Shown here piece after piece: positions 50,915 to 59,807 of a DNA stretch of 62,134 nt; the first letter of the stretch is position 1, and every line of letters starts with the position of its first letter. The stretch is from Streptomyces dioscori (GTDB taxonomy: Bacteria; Actinomycetota; Actinomycetes; Streptomycetales; Streptomycetaceae), in contig NZ_KZ679068.1 of the NCBI RefSeq assembly GCF_003024195.1, positions 1 through 62,134 on the forward strand. The letters are read 5' to 3'. Under the pieces are notes generated by a model. It did no database searches. It was not told where the DNA came from and was given only the letters and a program-made list of their open reading frames with translations. A program made the position numbers and the translations under genes.

Positions 50915-52021
50915 TCACCTCCCGGGTCCGGGGTCGGCGAACCGGAACACGCCGAGCATGTCGTGCCACCGTGGGCTGTGGCCGTCCCTGTCGATCCGGT
51001 TGTAGGGGTTGAACGAAGCCTCCGCCCCGACGTATCCACGGAAGCGGTGGTCGTCGTCGATGATCTGGAGCAGCGGCTTGATGTGCGAGTTGCCGGTGTA
51101 GCAAGTGCCCTCGCGGGGGGACAGGCAGGTGCACCAGTGCCACCAGGTGTCCCGCCTGTCCTTGCTGCTCACGCGGGCCAGGTAGTACTGCAGAGAGGTC
51201 ACCGAACCGGCTTTGGCGCACTTGCAGGCACCGCTCGTCGGCTGGAAGTACGTCATACACCAACTGGTGGTCTTGCATCGCCCGTACCGCGACGGGTCGA
51301 AAGGCCCCTGCCAGGACTCCATTGAGACACGGTCCTTGGACCACTCGATCTTCTTGTAAGGAAGGGGCTGGTGCTTCTTCACCGTGTCCATCTCACGGCG
51401 TTCGCTGATCGGTGCGTTGCTCCCGTACGCGTACCCGTGGGTGCTGTTGTTGGATGCGACCCAGTCGAGGCGTGCCAGGCCCGGCATGGGGTGGACGGAC
51501 CAGGTCTCGGTGACCCCGCGGGGCCAGCGGATATCCAGGTAGGCGGTGCCGTCCTTGGCGCGGAGCAGGTAGCTACCGGTACGGACGACCGGCGGGCGAG
51601 ACGACGATGCGGCCGAGTATCGGGGTGCGGTCATGACCTGGCAGCGCCTCATCTTCCCGGGAGCTCCGCTGCAGCGGGCGTCGGGGAGCGTTCCGGCCTC
51701 TTCGCGGCGCAGCTCCTTGACGGGGGCGTCCTGTCTCCAGACGAAGGTCTCCGCCCGTACCTGGTGCCGCGATGCGTCGAAGAGGTACCAGCCGAGTTGG
51801 GTCCAGTTGTTGTACTTCTTGCCGTCGTGGAGTTTCGCGGCCGCGACGACGAACGTACTCTTCCCCCCGGGCAGAGCGGCGGGTGCGGCGTGCGCCGCAG
51901 GGGCGGACGAGGCCGTGAGCGGTGACAGGACGGCCAGCAGGGCCAGCAAGGAAAGCCAGCGGAAGGAGCGGAAGAACAACGAGCGGTGCGCGGGCGATGA
52001 AGGGGTCACATCCCAGAGCAT
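50915..52021 (-). CDS. Secreted Cys-rich protein, operon partner of the STAND gene
   Basis: From ATG 52021 the 368-residue product has a signal peptide (basic S-F-R-W, long hydrophobic run, cut near A-A-H-A-A-P). It has strands with F-V-V-A-A-A-K-L, E-T-F-V-W-R-Q-D-A-P-V-K-E-L and Y-L-D-I-R-W-P-R-G. It is rich in Cys towards the C-terminus (K-T-T-S-W-C-M, G-A-C-K-C-A-K-A, W-H-W-C-T-C-L, G-T-C-Y-T-G-N), so disulfides are expected outside the cell. I recognise no enzyme motif. Its stop is 32 bp before the STAND start, indicating one transcript. Confidence 0.75.
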   Translation of the reverse strand: MLWDVTPSSPAHRSLFFRSFRWLSLLALLAVLSPLTASSAPAAHAAPAALPGGKSTFVVAAAKLHDGKKYNNWTQLGWYLFDASRHQVRAETFVWRQDAPVKELRREEAGTLPDARCSGAPGKMRRCQVMTAPRYSAASSSRPPVVRTGSYLLRAKDGTAYLDIRWPRGVTETWSVHPMPGLARLDWVASNNSTHGYAYGSNAPISERREMDTVKKHQPLPYKKIEWSKDRVSMESWQGPFDPSRYGRCKTTSWCMTYFQPTSGACKCAKAGSVTSLQYYLARVSSKDRRDTWWHWCTCLSPREGTCYTGNSHIKPLLQIIDDDHRFRGYVGAEASFNPYNRIDRDGHSPRWHDMLGVFRFADPGPGR

Positions 52022-52199
52022 CGGACGATCAGCCGGCACCTCGGGGCAACACAGCGCTGTCGTCACCCGGCGTACGAGGTCGTGATGCGGTGTGAACGCG
52101 CGCCGGTCGCGCCCTGGCGGGAAGGACGACAGGGCGGTGCGGTGTCACCTGGCCACTGAGCGCGCCCCACACAGGAGGACCATGGCAGCACCCACCCGG

Positions 52200-52480
52200 C
52201 CATGACGCGTGCAAGCAGGACGGGGTAGCCGGGGCGGCGGCGTTGCAGAGAGGCGGGACGTGCCCATCAGGGCTGAGAGCGACCTTCGTGCAGGCGGGTT
52301 TCCTTTCCGGTCCCGGCATGGAGTGGCCCTTCGGCTGAGCGGGGCCGCTGACGTCCCACACCTTGGCCTCGTGGTGCCCCGCGACGGCGGCCAGCGGCTG
52401 CCGTTCCGGCTGAAGGCAAGGCCGAGGAGGCACCCGCCGCGGGTGTTCGACACATTGGACTGACTTGCCTTCAGCGGTGA
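52200..52480 (-). pseudogene. WD40 repeat scrap
   Basis: In shifting frames the minus strand reads L-A-F-S-R-N-G, P-L-A-A-V-A-G-H-H-E-A-K-V-W-D-V-S-G-P-A-Q-P and V-A-L-S-P-D-G-H-V. These are WD40 repeat blocks of the kind in XRE-STAND-WD40 proteins. The rest of that gene is absent here. It may be part of the decayed copy at 56.6 kb or of a third gene. Confidence 0.6.
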
Positions 52481-52543
52481 GGGCACGAGCCAACCGCGGT
52501 CATGGAGGTCACCGGCATGAGTACGCAGGCGGTTGTCTTGCGG

Positions 52544-53317
52544 TCAGCGGATGTTGGCCAGCCTCTTTAGGTCGGCGTAGCTGCCCTTGAAAACGTTTGC
52601 GTCGGTCTTCGCCTTCGGGATGCCGGGCACGGTGGCTTTGTCTGTGTACTGCCAGAAGGACCAGCCTGTGCCGCCCGGCAGCGCGGGCGGCGAGGTGGGG
52701 TTGTAGTGGGCCAGCCAGGCGCGGTACTTGCCGAGCGCTTTGGTGCCTCCCATGCACTGGTTCACGAAGGACTTTTGGGAGTACAGGGTCGGTGAGACGC
52801 CGGTTTCCTTCTCCACCGTGTTGAGGAAGTCGAGCACGCGCGAAGCCAGGGCGCCGGGGCCGGCGCCGCAGGCGGGTTTTCCCTTCTCCTGACGCTCTAC
52901 ATCCAGTACGAGGGGCAGTTGGTAAGGGAGGGTGCCGTTCAGCTTCTGTACACGGACGGTTTCGAGGAAATGTTGCGCTTGGGCGGCACCGCCCTGTCCA
53001 TGCTCGAAGTAGTGGTAGGCCGTGTGAATCAGCCTCATGCTGCGGGCTCCGGCGAGGTCGCGGACGAACCAGGGACTGACGCTGCGGGAGCCCTGCGTGG
53101 CCTTGATGACCGCGAATTTCTGTCCGCTGCGGCTCACTTGGACCCAGTCGATGGACTTGTTGCCCGGGTGCTGGTGGCCTGAGGTGTCTACGCCGTGCAC
53201 GGGGTAGTCGTCAGGGCTGGCAGCTGAGGCCGTCTCGGTGGCGAAGTTGGCGGACATGGCCAGGCTGGTCGACAGCATCGAAATGACAAGGCGCTTGAGT
53301 GAGCGGGGCTTTGGCAT
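52544..53317 (-). CDS. Secreted GH25 lysozyme
   Basis: The 257-residue product has a signal peptide (M-P-K-P-R-S-L-K-R-L, then hydrophobic, cut near A-S-A-A-S). A GH25 domain follows: V-H-G-V-D-T-S-G-H-Q at the start, K-A-T-Q-G-S, Y-H-Y-F-E, L-P-L-V-L-D-V-E (acidic catalytic strand) and W-S-F-W-Q-Y-T-D at the end. GH25 enzymes cut peptidoglycan at N-acetylmuramic acid. Cys residues in P-A-C-G-A and N-Q-C-M-G probably bridge. No binding domain is attached. The kinase gene ends 140 bp upstream on the same strand. Confidence 0.88.
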   Translation of the reverse strand: MPKPRSLKRLVISMLSTSLAMSANFATETASAASPDDYPVHGVDTSGHQHPGNKSIDWVQVSRSGQKFAVIKATQGSRSVSPWFVRDLAGARSMRLIHTAYHYFEHGQGGAAQAQHFLETVRVQKLNGTLPYQLPLVLDVERQEKGKPACGAGPGALASRVLDFLNTVEKETGVSPTLYSQKSFVNQCMGGTKALGKYRAWLAHYNPTSPPALPGGTGWSFWQYTDKATVPGIPKAKTDANVFKGSYADLKRLANIR

Positions 53318-53456
53318 GACTGTGGTCTCTTTCGGCTGTGTGTGAGAGAGCTGCGGTGTTTCTGCGGAGTACTTTGGTGCGCCCGCTGTCCCAGGCACAT
53401 GAAGCGAATGTCCCGTGTACTCCCGGTACCGGTGCAGACCGATCCCGCAGGGCGCG

Positions 53457-55568
53457 TCAATCCAGGTGAAGGGGTAGCAGTGCCCGCACCACGGTTCCGG
53501 TGCTGCCGTCCGTGGGTGGGGAGACCGTGCAGTGGCCGCCGATCTCTTCAGCCCGCTCGGCCATTGAGGCCAGTCCGACTCCCTCGCGGCGCGGGCGCTC
53601 GGGCAGGCCGCAGCCGTCGTCGGTGATCTCCAGCACGAGCTGGTCCTGCTCGCGGTCGACGGCGAGCACAAGGTGGGCGGTGGTTGCCCCCGCGTGCCGA
53701 ACCACGTTCGCCAGCGCTTCAGCGGCAATGCGGTAGGCCGCGGTCTCACTGGCCGCGGGCAGCTCGGGCAGCGTGTCAGGAACGGCTGCGGCTGTGCTGA
53801 GGGCCCCGGTGTCGAACCGGGCCGCGAGGGAGGTCAGAGCGGCGGACAGGCCCCGGTCGTCGAGCACCGGCGGGCGCAGGTCGTCGATGATCCGGCGTAC
53901 TTCGTCCAGGCTCCGGGCGGCTTCGATGCTGGCTGATTCAACGAGAGTGCGAGGGCGGGAGGACGGGGTCAAGGCAATCGCCGCGGCATCAAGTTGCAGT
54001 CGCATCCCGGCCAGGGTGGGGCCAAGTCCGTCGTGCAGATCGCGGCGGAGTCTGCGTCGTTCCTCCTCGCAGGCCGAGACGACTCGTTCCCGGCTGATCC
54101 GCAGTTCCTCCCGCAGCCCGATGGCGGAGACGATGGGGCCGAGCTGGTCCGTGACCACACCCAGCGCTGCGCGGTCGTTCGCGTCCAGGGTGCGTTGTCC
54201 GGGCCGAAGCTGAACGCTGAGAACACCGACCAGCTCGCCCCGGTCCACCAGGTCCAGGTGCACGGTGACAGCCTCCGGGCGGTCTACTGCTCCCGTCCGG
54301 GCGAGTACCTGATTTCCGGACCTGGTGTGCGCGGTGAGGACGGCGGTCGGCAGGCCCAGACGTTGGACGACCGTGCCACACAGGACAACCGGTACGTCGT
54401 CGGCAGGGATTCGGTGACTGAGACTGTCCGCCAGTGCGCGCAGCATCTCGTACGGTTTCGCCCTGCGCCCGTAGAGCAGCAGGTCACCAGCCCTCCACAG
54501 CAGACCCGCCGCGGGGCGCAGCGCCAGCACACCGAGGGCGGAGGCGATCGCGGCACTCACGTCGGCCCGCAGCGTCAGAAGCCGGGACAGACCGAGGAAC
54601 ATCCCGTAGTAGGCGGAACTGAGGCCGACGATCAGGCCCACGCCGATCAGGGAACGGCGCAGGAACCGGTCGAAGGTCGTCAGGTCCTCGCGGTAGACGG
54701 TGGCGATCGAGATCAGTGCCAGGGAAAGCGCAGCGGGGGCATTGAGTAGATAGAGCAGCCACTCGGCAAGTTTTTGCCCCGCGCTCTTCTCCAGCAGTTG
54801 ATAGAGGATCTGCACAGCCCAATACACGGCGAACCCGACGCCCATCGCTGTTAGTTGACGACGTACCAGGCCGTTGGCTGCCCGTTGCCGCCGGAGCAGG
54901 TCGATGAGCACGGCGACCGCCACGATGCGGGGCACCCAAATCACGACGTACCCGTACGCCTCCCACCAGACATGTTCCTTGGCGGCCGCGTCGGCCATCC
55001 ACGTCACGTTCGTGACGCCCCTGCCGTACCAGAAGACGGGGGCCAGGTAGAGGCTGAGCGCGACAGCCATCGAGACAATGATCCGCCGCCAGTACCGGTG
55101 CTCCAGCCGACCGTGGGGGAACCACAGCGGCAGCACCGCCAGGCAGCCGAACATCGTCATGGTGGCCGTACCCCTGAACAGGCTCAGCAGCGGGGGAGGC
55201 AGATGCCACCCGCCGTTCCTCGCGGCGTAGAAGAGCACCCCGCCCATGCCGTAGGCGCTGAATGCCACCGCGGTGACCGTCAGTACGCGGCCCAGGCCAC
55301 GCCGCCCGCCGCCTTGCAGCACGACCGCGGCGGCAGCCGCGAAGCACAGGCTCATGACGAAGGCACGCGCCGTCCAGGAGCCGACATTGGTGTACAGCTC
55401 CAGTCTGCGCTCGGTTACGGCCACCACCGCCGAGGCGATCGCCACAACGGTGCAACCTGTAACAAGAACCGTCGCCATGACCGGCACTTTCCCGGAGCGA
55501 GGCTTCGTCGGACAGCGCGAAGGAGCAGCGCCGGACGGTTCGGAGGCAGAGCGCTGAAGTGCGAGCAC
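53457..55568 (-). CDS. NarL-type sensor histidine kinase, multi-helix
   Basis: The 703-residue kinase has about 9-10 membrane helices in its first 330 residues. A GAF-like middle follows (V-L-A-R-T-G-A-V-D-R-P, then H-L-D-L-V-D-R-G-E-L-V-G-V-L-S-V). Next comes a HisKA_3 box with H512 in R-R-D-L-H-D-G-L-G-P-T-L, and a HATPase_c domain with A-E-A-L-A-N-V-V-R-H-A and D-D-G-C-G-L-P. The partner regulator gene is divergent 110 bp away. A shorter start (GTG codon, V-P-V-M-A-T-V-L-V) is possible and would remove the Ser/Pro-rich leader. Signal unknown; the helical sensor may detect membrane state or a small hydrophobic ligand. Confidence 0.88.
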   Translation of the reverse strand: MLALQRSASEPSGAAPSRCPTKPRSGKVPVMATVLVTGCTVVAIASAVVAVTERRLELYTNVGSWTARAFVMSLCFAAAAAVVLQGGGRRGLGRVLTVTAVAFSAYGMGGVLFYAARNGGWHLPPPLLSLFRGTATMTMFGCLAVLPLWFPHGRLEHRYWRRIIVSMAVALSLYLAPVFWYGRGVTNVTWMADAAAKEHVWWEAYGYVVIWVPRIVAVAVLIDLLRRQRAANGLVRRQLTAMGVGFAVYWAVQILYQLLEKSAGQKLAEWLLYLLNAPAALSLALISIATVYREDLTTFDRFLRRSLIGVGLIVGLSSAYYGMFLGLSRLLTLRADVSAAIASALGVLALRPAAGLLWRAGDLLLYGRRAKPYEMLRALADSLSHRIPADDVPVVLCGTVVQRLGLPTAVLTAHTRSGNQVLARTGAVDRPEAVTVHLDLVDRGELVGVLSVQLRPGQRTLDANDRAALGVVTDQLGPIVSAIGLREELRISRERVVSACEEERRRLRRDLHDGLGPTLAGMRLQLDAAAIALTPSSRPRTLVESASIEAARSLDEVRRIIDDLRPPVLDDRGLSAALTSLAARFDTGALSTAAAVPDTLPELPAASETAAYRIAAEALANVVRHAGATTAHLVLAVDREQDQLVLEITDDGCGLPERPRREGVGLASMAERAEEIGGHCTVSPPTDGSTGTVVRALLPLHLD

Positions 55569-55678
55569 GGCGCCAGGCTAGGGGGCGCAACTACTGTGCT
55601 CCGTCGGAATATTCGCCAACCACCTGATGGAGTGAGGAAGCAACACAGACAGGACGGTCGCTAACCTAGAGTGACCGA
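55569..55678. promoter_or_regulatory. Divergent promoters of the NarL-type pair
   Basis: A 110-bp gap between divergent kinase and regulator. TAACCT about 12 bp before the regulator ATG may serve as a -10 element. GTCGGAATATTCGCCAA near 55604 is A/T-rich for the region and would suit the kinase promoter. Confidence 0.45.
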
Positions 55679-56341
55679 ATGTCCATTAAAGTGGTACTCG
55701 TCGACGACCACCCCCTGTTCCGCTTCGGTCTGCGCGCCGCGCTGGAAAGTTCCAGCGACATCGCCGTCGTCGGCGAGGCGGCAGACCTCGACTCCGCAGT
55801 CGCAGCCACGCTCGCCACCGCCGCGGACGTCGTGCTGATGGACTTGGAGCTGGGCACGCCCGGTGCCTCGGGCATCGAAGCAACGCGACGCCTGGCAGCC
55901 GAAGCCCCGACGGTTGCGGTCCTGGTGCTCACGATGTCCAAGGACGATGACCACCTGCTGGCCGCCGTCCGCGCGGGTGCCCGGGGATACCTCGTCAAGG
56001 GTGCCGGACGCGAGGAAGTGCTGCACGCGGTGCGCACCGCGGCGGCCGGCGGAGCGGTCTTCTGTGCCGGTGTCGCCCCTCGCGTCACGCAGTTGCTCCG
56101 CGGTACAGGCACCGCCAGGAATCCCGAAGTGCTGCCGCAACTGACGGCTCGCGAGCGGGAAGTCCTCGACCATGTGGCACGGGGGAAGGCCAACCACCGA
56201 ATCGCCCAGCAACTGGGGCTGTCCGAAAAGACCGTGCGCAACCACGTCTCGCACATTCTGGACAAGATGCAGGCCGCATCGCGGGCAGAGTTGGTTGCCC
56301 GGGCTCGCGCCGCAGGCCTGGGTGAAGACGTCGATGACTGA
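55679..56341 (+). CDS. NarL/FixJ-family response regulator
   Basis: This 220-residue regulator has Asp9/Asp10, phospho-acceptor Asp55 in V-V-L-M-D-L-E-L and Lys107 in Y-L-V-K-G-A. The LuxR-type HTH spans about 153-196 (L-T-A-R-E-R-E-V-L-D-H-V-A-R-G-K, then I-A-Q-Q-L-G-L-S-E-K-T-V-R-N-H-V). The pair with the divergent kinase is clear. Nearby secreted wall-active genes are possible targets. Confidence 0.93.
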   Translation: MSIKVVLVDDHPLFRFGLRAALESSSDIAVVGEAADLDSAVAATLATAADVVLMDLELGTPGASGIEATRRLAAEAPTVAVLVLTMSKDDDHLLAAVRAGARGYLVKGAGREEVLHAVRTAAAGGAVFCAGVAPRVTQLLRGTGTARNPEVLPQLTAREREVLDHVARGKANHRIAQQLGLSEKTVRNHVSHILDKMQAASRAELVARARAAGLGEDVDD

Positions 56342-56593
56342 CAGACCTGAGTCCGGCGGCAGCTCTTTACCACTTGGGGGCCTCGGTGGACGCGATGCGA
56401 TCGCCGAGTCCTGCGACCTCTGCGTGTCCTGGCTCATCGGCGACCTCAGCCCCAGAGCAGATCGGCCGCGTCAAGGATGAACGGGCAGGCCGCCATCTCC
56501 GGTCAGTTCTGCGCAGCAGCCTTTCTGCCTGATCTCGCACGCAGTCCCACAACGGCGCGCGCTCGCAAAGCGGAGATTGAGCGCACTTCAACA

Positions 56594-57131
56594 TTACGAG
56601 AGGCGGTCGAAAGTGGAGTAGGCCGTATTCAGGGGGCCGTGCAGATAGCCACCTCCCGCGAGCGGGTCACCACGTTCATGGAAGTCCGCGCGCACGCCGA
56701 CCACCACGGGAGGACCCGCCAATGCCCGCCGACACAACTCGTCCACGAAGGCATCGCGCTCGGCCTCGTCCCGCACAGCGTGAACAACTCCTCGAACAGG
56801 AGCACGACGACCAGAGACGGGCCGATGACCATCATTAGCCCACCGGCCGTACTCGGGTCACCCAGCAGGCTTACCAACTCGTTCACCGCCCGCTCTCTGC
56901 CAAAGAACCAGCGAGCGCCAGGAGCGCACCACCGGTGGTGCGCGCTACGTCGCGCACCCTGGCGAACTGCTCGCTCGGCCGCTGCATGTTCCGCTCAAGA
57001 CAGCTGAGATAGCCCTTCCCCGTCCCCAGTACCACGGCGAGGTCCGCCAGCGACAGACCTGCTGCCCGGCGTAGACGGCGCGGCTCTGTGCCGAACGTCG
57101 CCCCGTCGCCCCCAGCATGTGGCTCTACCAC
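56594..57131 (-). pseudogene. Decayed second copy of the XRE-STAND gene
   Basis: From GTG 57131 the frame gives an XRE domain (L-R-R-A-A-G-L-S-L-A-D-L, G-K-G-Y-L-S-C-L-E-R-N) closely like that of the intact gene at 50882. A shifted frame then reads V-N-E-L-V-S-L-L-G-D-P-S-T-A-G-G and V-I-G-P-S, which jumps directly to V-V-V-L-L-F-E-E-L-F. The P-loop Lys and the Walker B Asp are thus lost. A third frame continues D-E-A-E-R-D-A-F-V-D-E-L and V-V-V-G-V-R-A-D-F-H. The arm and WD40 part are missing. Confidence 0.8.
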
Positions 57132-57385
57132 GTTGCCCCTCCTGTCACGGCCCCGAAAGGAGCCCGCCTCCTCAGGGATGCCCGGGCACAGAGGGAAACG
57201 AAGGACAGCAGCACCGCCCCACGGATGCCGGAAGTGCCAGGTCAAAAAGGGTTTCCAGGTATCCGGTCGAGTGGGAAACCGGCAACCGCTTCCGCTGCCC
57301 TGCCGGCTGGCCGAAGCATCTGTTCGGCGGGCACCACCGCCCGTCGGGCCCAGGCCCGCCACTCGTTTCCCAGGAGGAACACACG

Positions 57386-57826
57386 ATGCGTAAGAGCATT
57401 CTCGCCGCCGCGTTCGCTGTCACCGCGACGGCCGCCCTCACCGCTCCTGCCGGAGCCGTCGCGCCCTCGTCACCGGTCTCCGCCCATGTCACGCCGAGCG
57501 TTTCGGCAGCTGCCCGACCGTCGGGGACGGTCCCGCTCTCGTTCTCCTTCATCTACCGGCTCGACTCGTCCGAGTGGACCCAGAACGCCGGGCGGACCTC
57601 CCTGACGCTGAACTCCTGCACCTCGGGCTCCGGACGACCCTTCGTCGTCACGCTGTGGGAAGACGGCTGGACCGGTGACACCAACCACGGTGCACGCACT
57701 CTGACCTGCAAGCGAGGTAGCTCCGCCGTCTGGAAGGCGCCGAACAAGGGCGACTACTACCTGTCCTTCACCAAGGGCGACGACGGAGACAAGATCGCCG
57801 GAACGGCCTCGCGTACGACGCCCTGA
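57386..57826 (+). CDS. Small secreted protein, hypothetical
   Basis: The 146-residue product has a clear signal peptide (M-R-K-S-I-L-A-A-A-F-A-V, cut near A-G-A-V-A). The mature domain of about 110 residues is rich in Ser/Thr/Trp with two Cys (L-N-S-C-T-S and L-T-C-K-R-G) that likely bridge. A strong AGGAGG site stands 8 bp before the ATG. The beta-rich pattern (F-V-V-T-L-W-E-D-G-W, Y-Y-L-S-F-T-K-G) suggests a small beta-sandwich; function unknown. A gene for a CHAP-type hydrolase follows. Confidence 0.75.
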   Translation: MRKSILAAAFAVTATAALTAPAGAVAPSSPVSAHVTPSVSAAARPSGTVPLSFSFIYRLDSSEWTQNAGRTSLTLNSCTSGSGRPFVVTLWEDGWTGDTNHGARTLTCKRGSSAVWKAPNKGDYYLSFTKGDDGDKIAGTASRTTP

Positions 57827-57952
57827 CCCTCAGCCCGTGACGCGTCGGCGCCCGCCTGGCACAGCAGCGGCTGCCCATGCCGCGCCCCATCGCATCGCAG
57901 TGGGGCGCCGACCGTCCTGGTATTCCCCCCTTCCACGAAACGAGGTACACCC

Positions 57953-58637
57953 ATGCCCAAGACCTCCGTATCCCGCTCCCGCTGTCTGTCAGTACTGGCC
58001 AAAGCCGCACTGCTGACCACAGCGGCTGCCGCCCTCACCCTCTTCCCGGCAACCGCCGACGCGCGCACCAGCGCCCCTGCGGGTCCCGGGCACAGCGCGG
58101 CGTCCCAGCCGACGGCGCCCTCCGACGTGCGCCGGCAGATCGCCGACCGTGCCACCAGCGCCCTGACGACACCCAGGAAGTGCCGTCTCACCCGAGGCGG
58201 CACGATCCACACCAGCAGCCCTGCCAGCGGCTACAACTACCTGGGCCGCGGCAGCAGCAACGCCAACCTCAACCAGTACAACGGCTACAACGGACTTCCC
58301 TGGTGCGGACACTTCGCCGCCGCCGCGTGGAACCACCAGGGTGTTCCCCGCAGTTACCCGAGCTCAGGCGTGGCGCACCGGCCTGGGCAACCGCTTCCAC
58401 TCCTACTCGCCCAGCAGGCTTCCCCAGACCGGAGACCTGCTGGTATGGACCAATAATGGTGCCCACGCACACGGCCACGTCGGGGTCGTCGTAGCCGTTT
58501 CCGGACGCACGATCACCACCATCGAAGGCAACATCAACCCTCACCGGGACAGCATCGCCCGCAAGTCCTACCAGTGGACCGGATCAGGTCCCTCGGTGCC
58601 CGGCAAGACCTTCCGAGGATTCGCCTCCCGATTCTGA
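57953..58637 (+). pseudogene. Secreted CHAP-domain hydrolase, frameshifted
   Basis: From ATG 57953 there is a signal peptide, then a linker, then N-G-L-P-W-C-G-H-F-A-A-A-A-W with the catalytic Cys of a CHAP (cysteine amidase/peptidase) domain. Near 58360 the frame breaks; another frame carries A-W-R-T-G-L-G-N-R-F-H-S-Y, G-D-L-L-V-W and H-A-H-G-H-V-G-V-V-V with the catalytic His, ending at 58637. Joined, the protein has about 227 residues with both catalytic residues. The break is one base, so it may be a read error. Such enzymes cut peptidoglycan peptide bonds. Confidence 0.8.
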
Positions 58638-58975
58638 TCACGGTCTGGTCCGGCGGCTTCCAGTCGGGGGCCGCCAGGCCACTGTGGTCCACAGCCTTAG
58701 CGATCACCTGGAACGGGATCCCCTCGAAATACCACCGCGTGATCGCGACCTGGCCCTCAGACAAGGGGGACGGCTCGCAGGAAATTCTGCGTGAACGTCT
58801 CCTCCATCGTCGGCAACTCGGCCTGCGGGACCTGATTCATGGCGGGCCGCAGAACGAAGTGGAAAGTGATCAGGCTGGTCATCTGCTGGCTCAGCAAAAC
58901 CGGTGGCAGTTCGCGAACACGGCTTGCGGCGATCTTTTCGGTCAGCCACTGCCCGATGCCGCCCAACATCCTCAC
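58608..58975 (-). pseudogene. Hypothetical protein, frame broken at a G5 tract
   Basis: From ATG 58975 the frame reads L-P-P-V-L-L-S-Q-Q-M-T-S-L-I-T-F-H-F-V, then E-E-T-F-T-Q-N-F-L-R-A-V-P. At a run of five G (58765-58769) sense passes to a frame with S-E-G-Q-V-A-I-T-R-W-Y-F-E-G and F-Q-V-I-A-K-A-V. One extra base in the run explains the break. It would overlap the 3' end of the CHAP gene on the other strand. No family is recognised. Confidence 0.5.
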
Positions 58976-59063
58976 GGCGACGGGCCAGGGCCTTGGGTCG
59001 GCCCCGACCTCGTCACCGCCTAGGACTTGTCCGGCCGGTCATGTTGCTGGTTAGGGTGCGAGC

Positions 59064-59327
59064 GTGTCCAAGACGAGCGTGAGCAACGAGACCAGCAACA
59101 TGGTCTGCCTGTGGGTCGAGCCGTGGGGAACCGATCACTGGATGCGTCCTGGTGAGGAGTTCACGGTGTTGACCCAGGCAGAGCCGGAGCAGTCGCCGTT
59201 CAACGTGGTCGTGCACGACCAGGGCATCACGGTCTGGGTGAATACAGGCCATGACGCCGAGGTCTTCGACAAGAACGGCGGCGTGGTTCCGTGTGGACAC
59301 CAGCGACCTGCCGAAGCCGGTGGGTGA
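59064..59327 (+). CDS. Small conserved hypothetical protein
   Basis: This 87-residue protein (S-N-E-T-S-N-M-V-C-L-W-V-E-P-W-G, then W-M-R-P-G-E-E-F-T-V, V-V-V-H-D-Q-G-I-T-V-W-V) has the look of a compact beta-barrel. It ends G-G-V-V-P-C-G-H-Q-R-P. GTG 59064 is the start. I recall similar small proteins in Streptomyces mobile regions, without known function. Confidence 0.65.
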   Translation: MSKTSVSNETSNMVCLWVEPWGTDHWMRPGEEFTVLTQAEPEQSPFNVVVHDQGITVWVNTGHDAEVFDKNGGVVPCGHQRPAEAGG

Positions 59328-59338
59328 GCTGTGTCCGA

Positions 59339-59799
59339 TCACCAGGTCCGTAGCCCTGTCCTCCGGCGGGCGCCGTGCGCCTGAACCAGGCCGCCCTCGT
59401 CCGTGCTGTTCCCGGCCGACGTAGGCCCGGTGCCCGCCAAAACACCGGCAGACGGCTGCTGCCCGTCGGCGCCGACAGCCAGCAGGGAGTCGGCGCGGCG
59501 CGCGCGTGCGCGGTCGGCGATCTGACGGAGGCGGTCGGTCCAGGCCTGCATGAAGGCCGCCGGGCCGTCCTCCTCGGCGCCAGCAGCCGCAGCAGTCCCT
59601 GCCCGGTGCAGGCCTGCTCGGTGAGGAGGGACTCCGCCCAGACTGCGAAGGCGGCGACTTCAGGAGCCAGGCACACGGACAGGACCTGCACGGCACCCGA
59701 CGGTTTGAGCATCATGGGCACCATCAGGGCGGCGATCATGGCGATGCCGGACTCCTCCAAGCGGGCCCGCAGGCGGGTGAGGGCGGGGTTGTCGGGCAT
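59339..59799 (-). pseudogene. Hypothetical protein with one frameshift
   Basis: From ATG 59799 the frame reads P-D-N-P-A-L-T-R-L-R-A-R-L-E-E-S-G, M-I-A-A-L-M-V-P-M-M-L-K-P and L-A-P-E-V-A-A-F-A-V-W-A. After L-L-R-L-L-A-P it breaks near 59575, where CCGAGG stands for an expected CCGGAGG. It resumes as E-E-D-G-P-A-A-F-M-Q-A-W-T-D-R-L to 59339. Joined length is about 153 residues. Unknown family; probably from a mobile element. Confidence 0.5.
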
Positions 59800-59807
59800 C
59801 CCGAGCC

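Noticed and set aside
49188..51005. A 605-codon plus-strand frame opposite the STAND gene
   Set aside because: Gln/Arg/Gly-rich shadow caused by G/C-biased third positions of the real gene.
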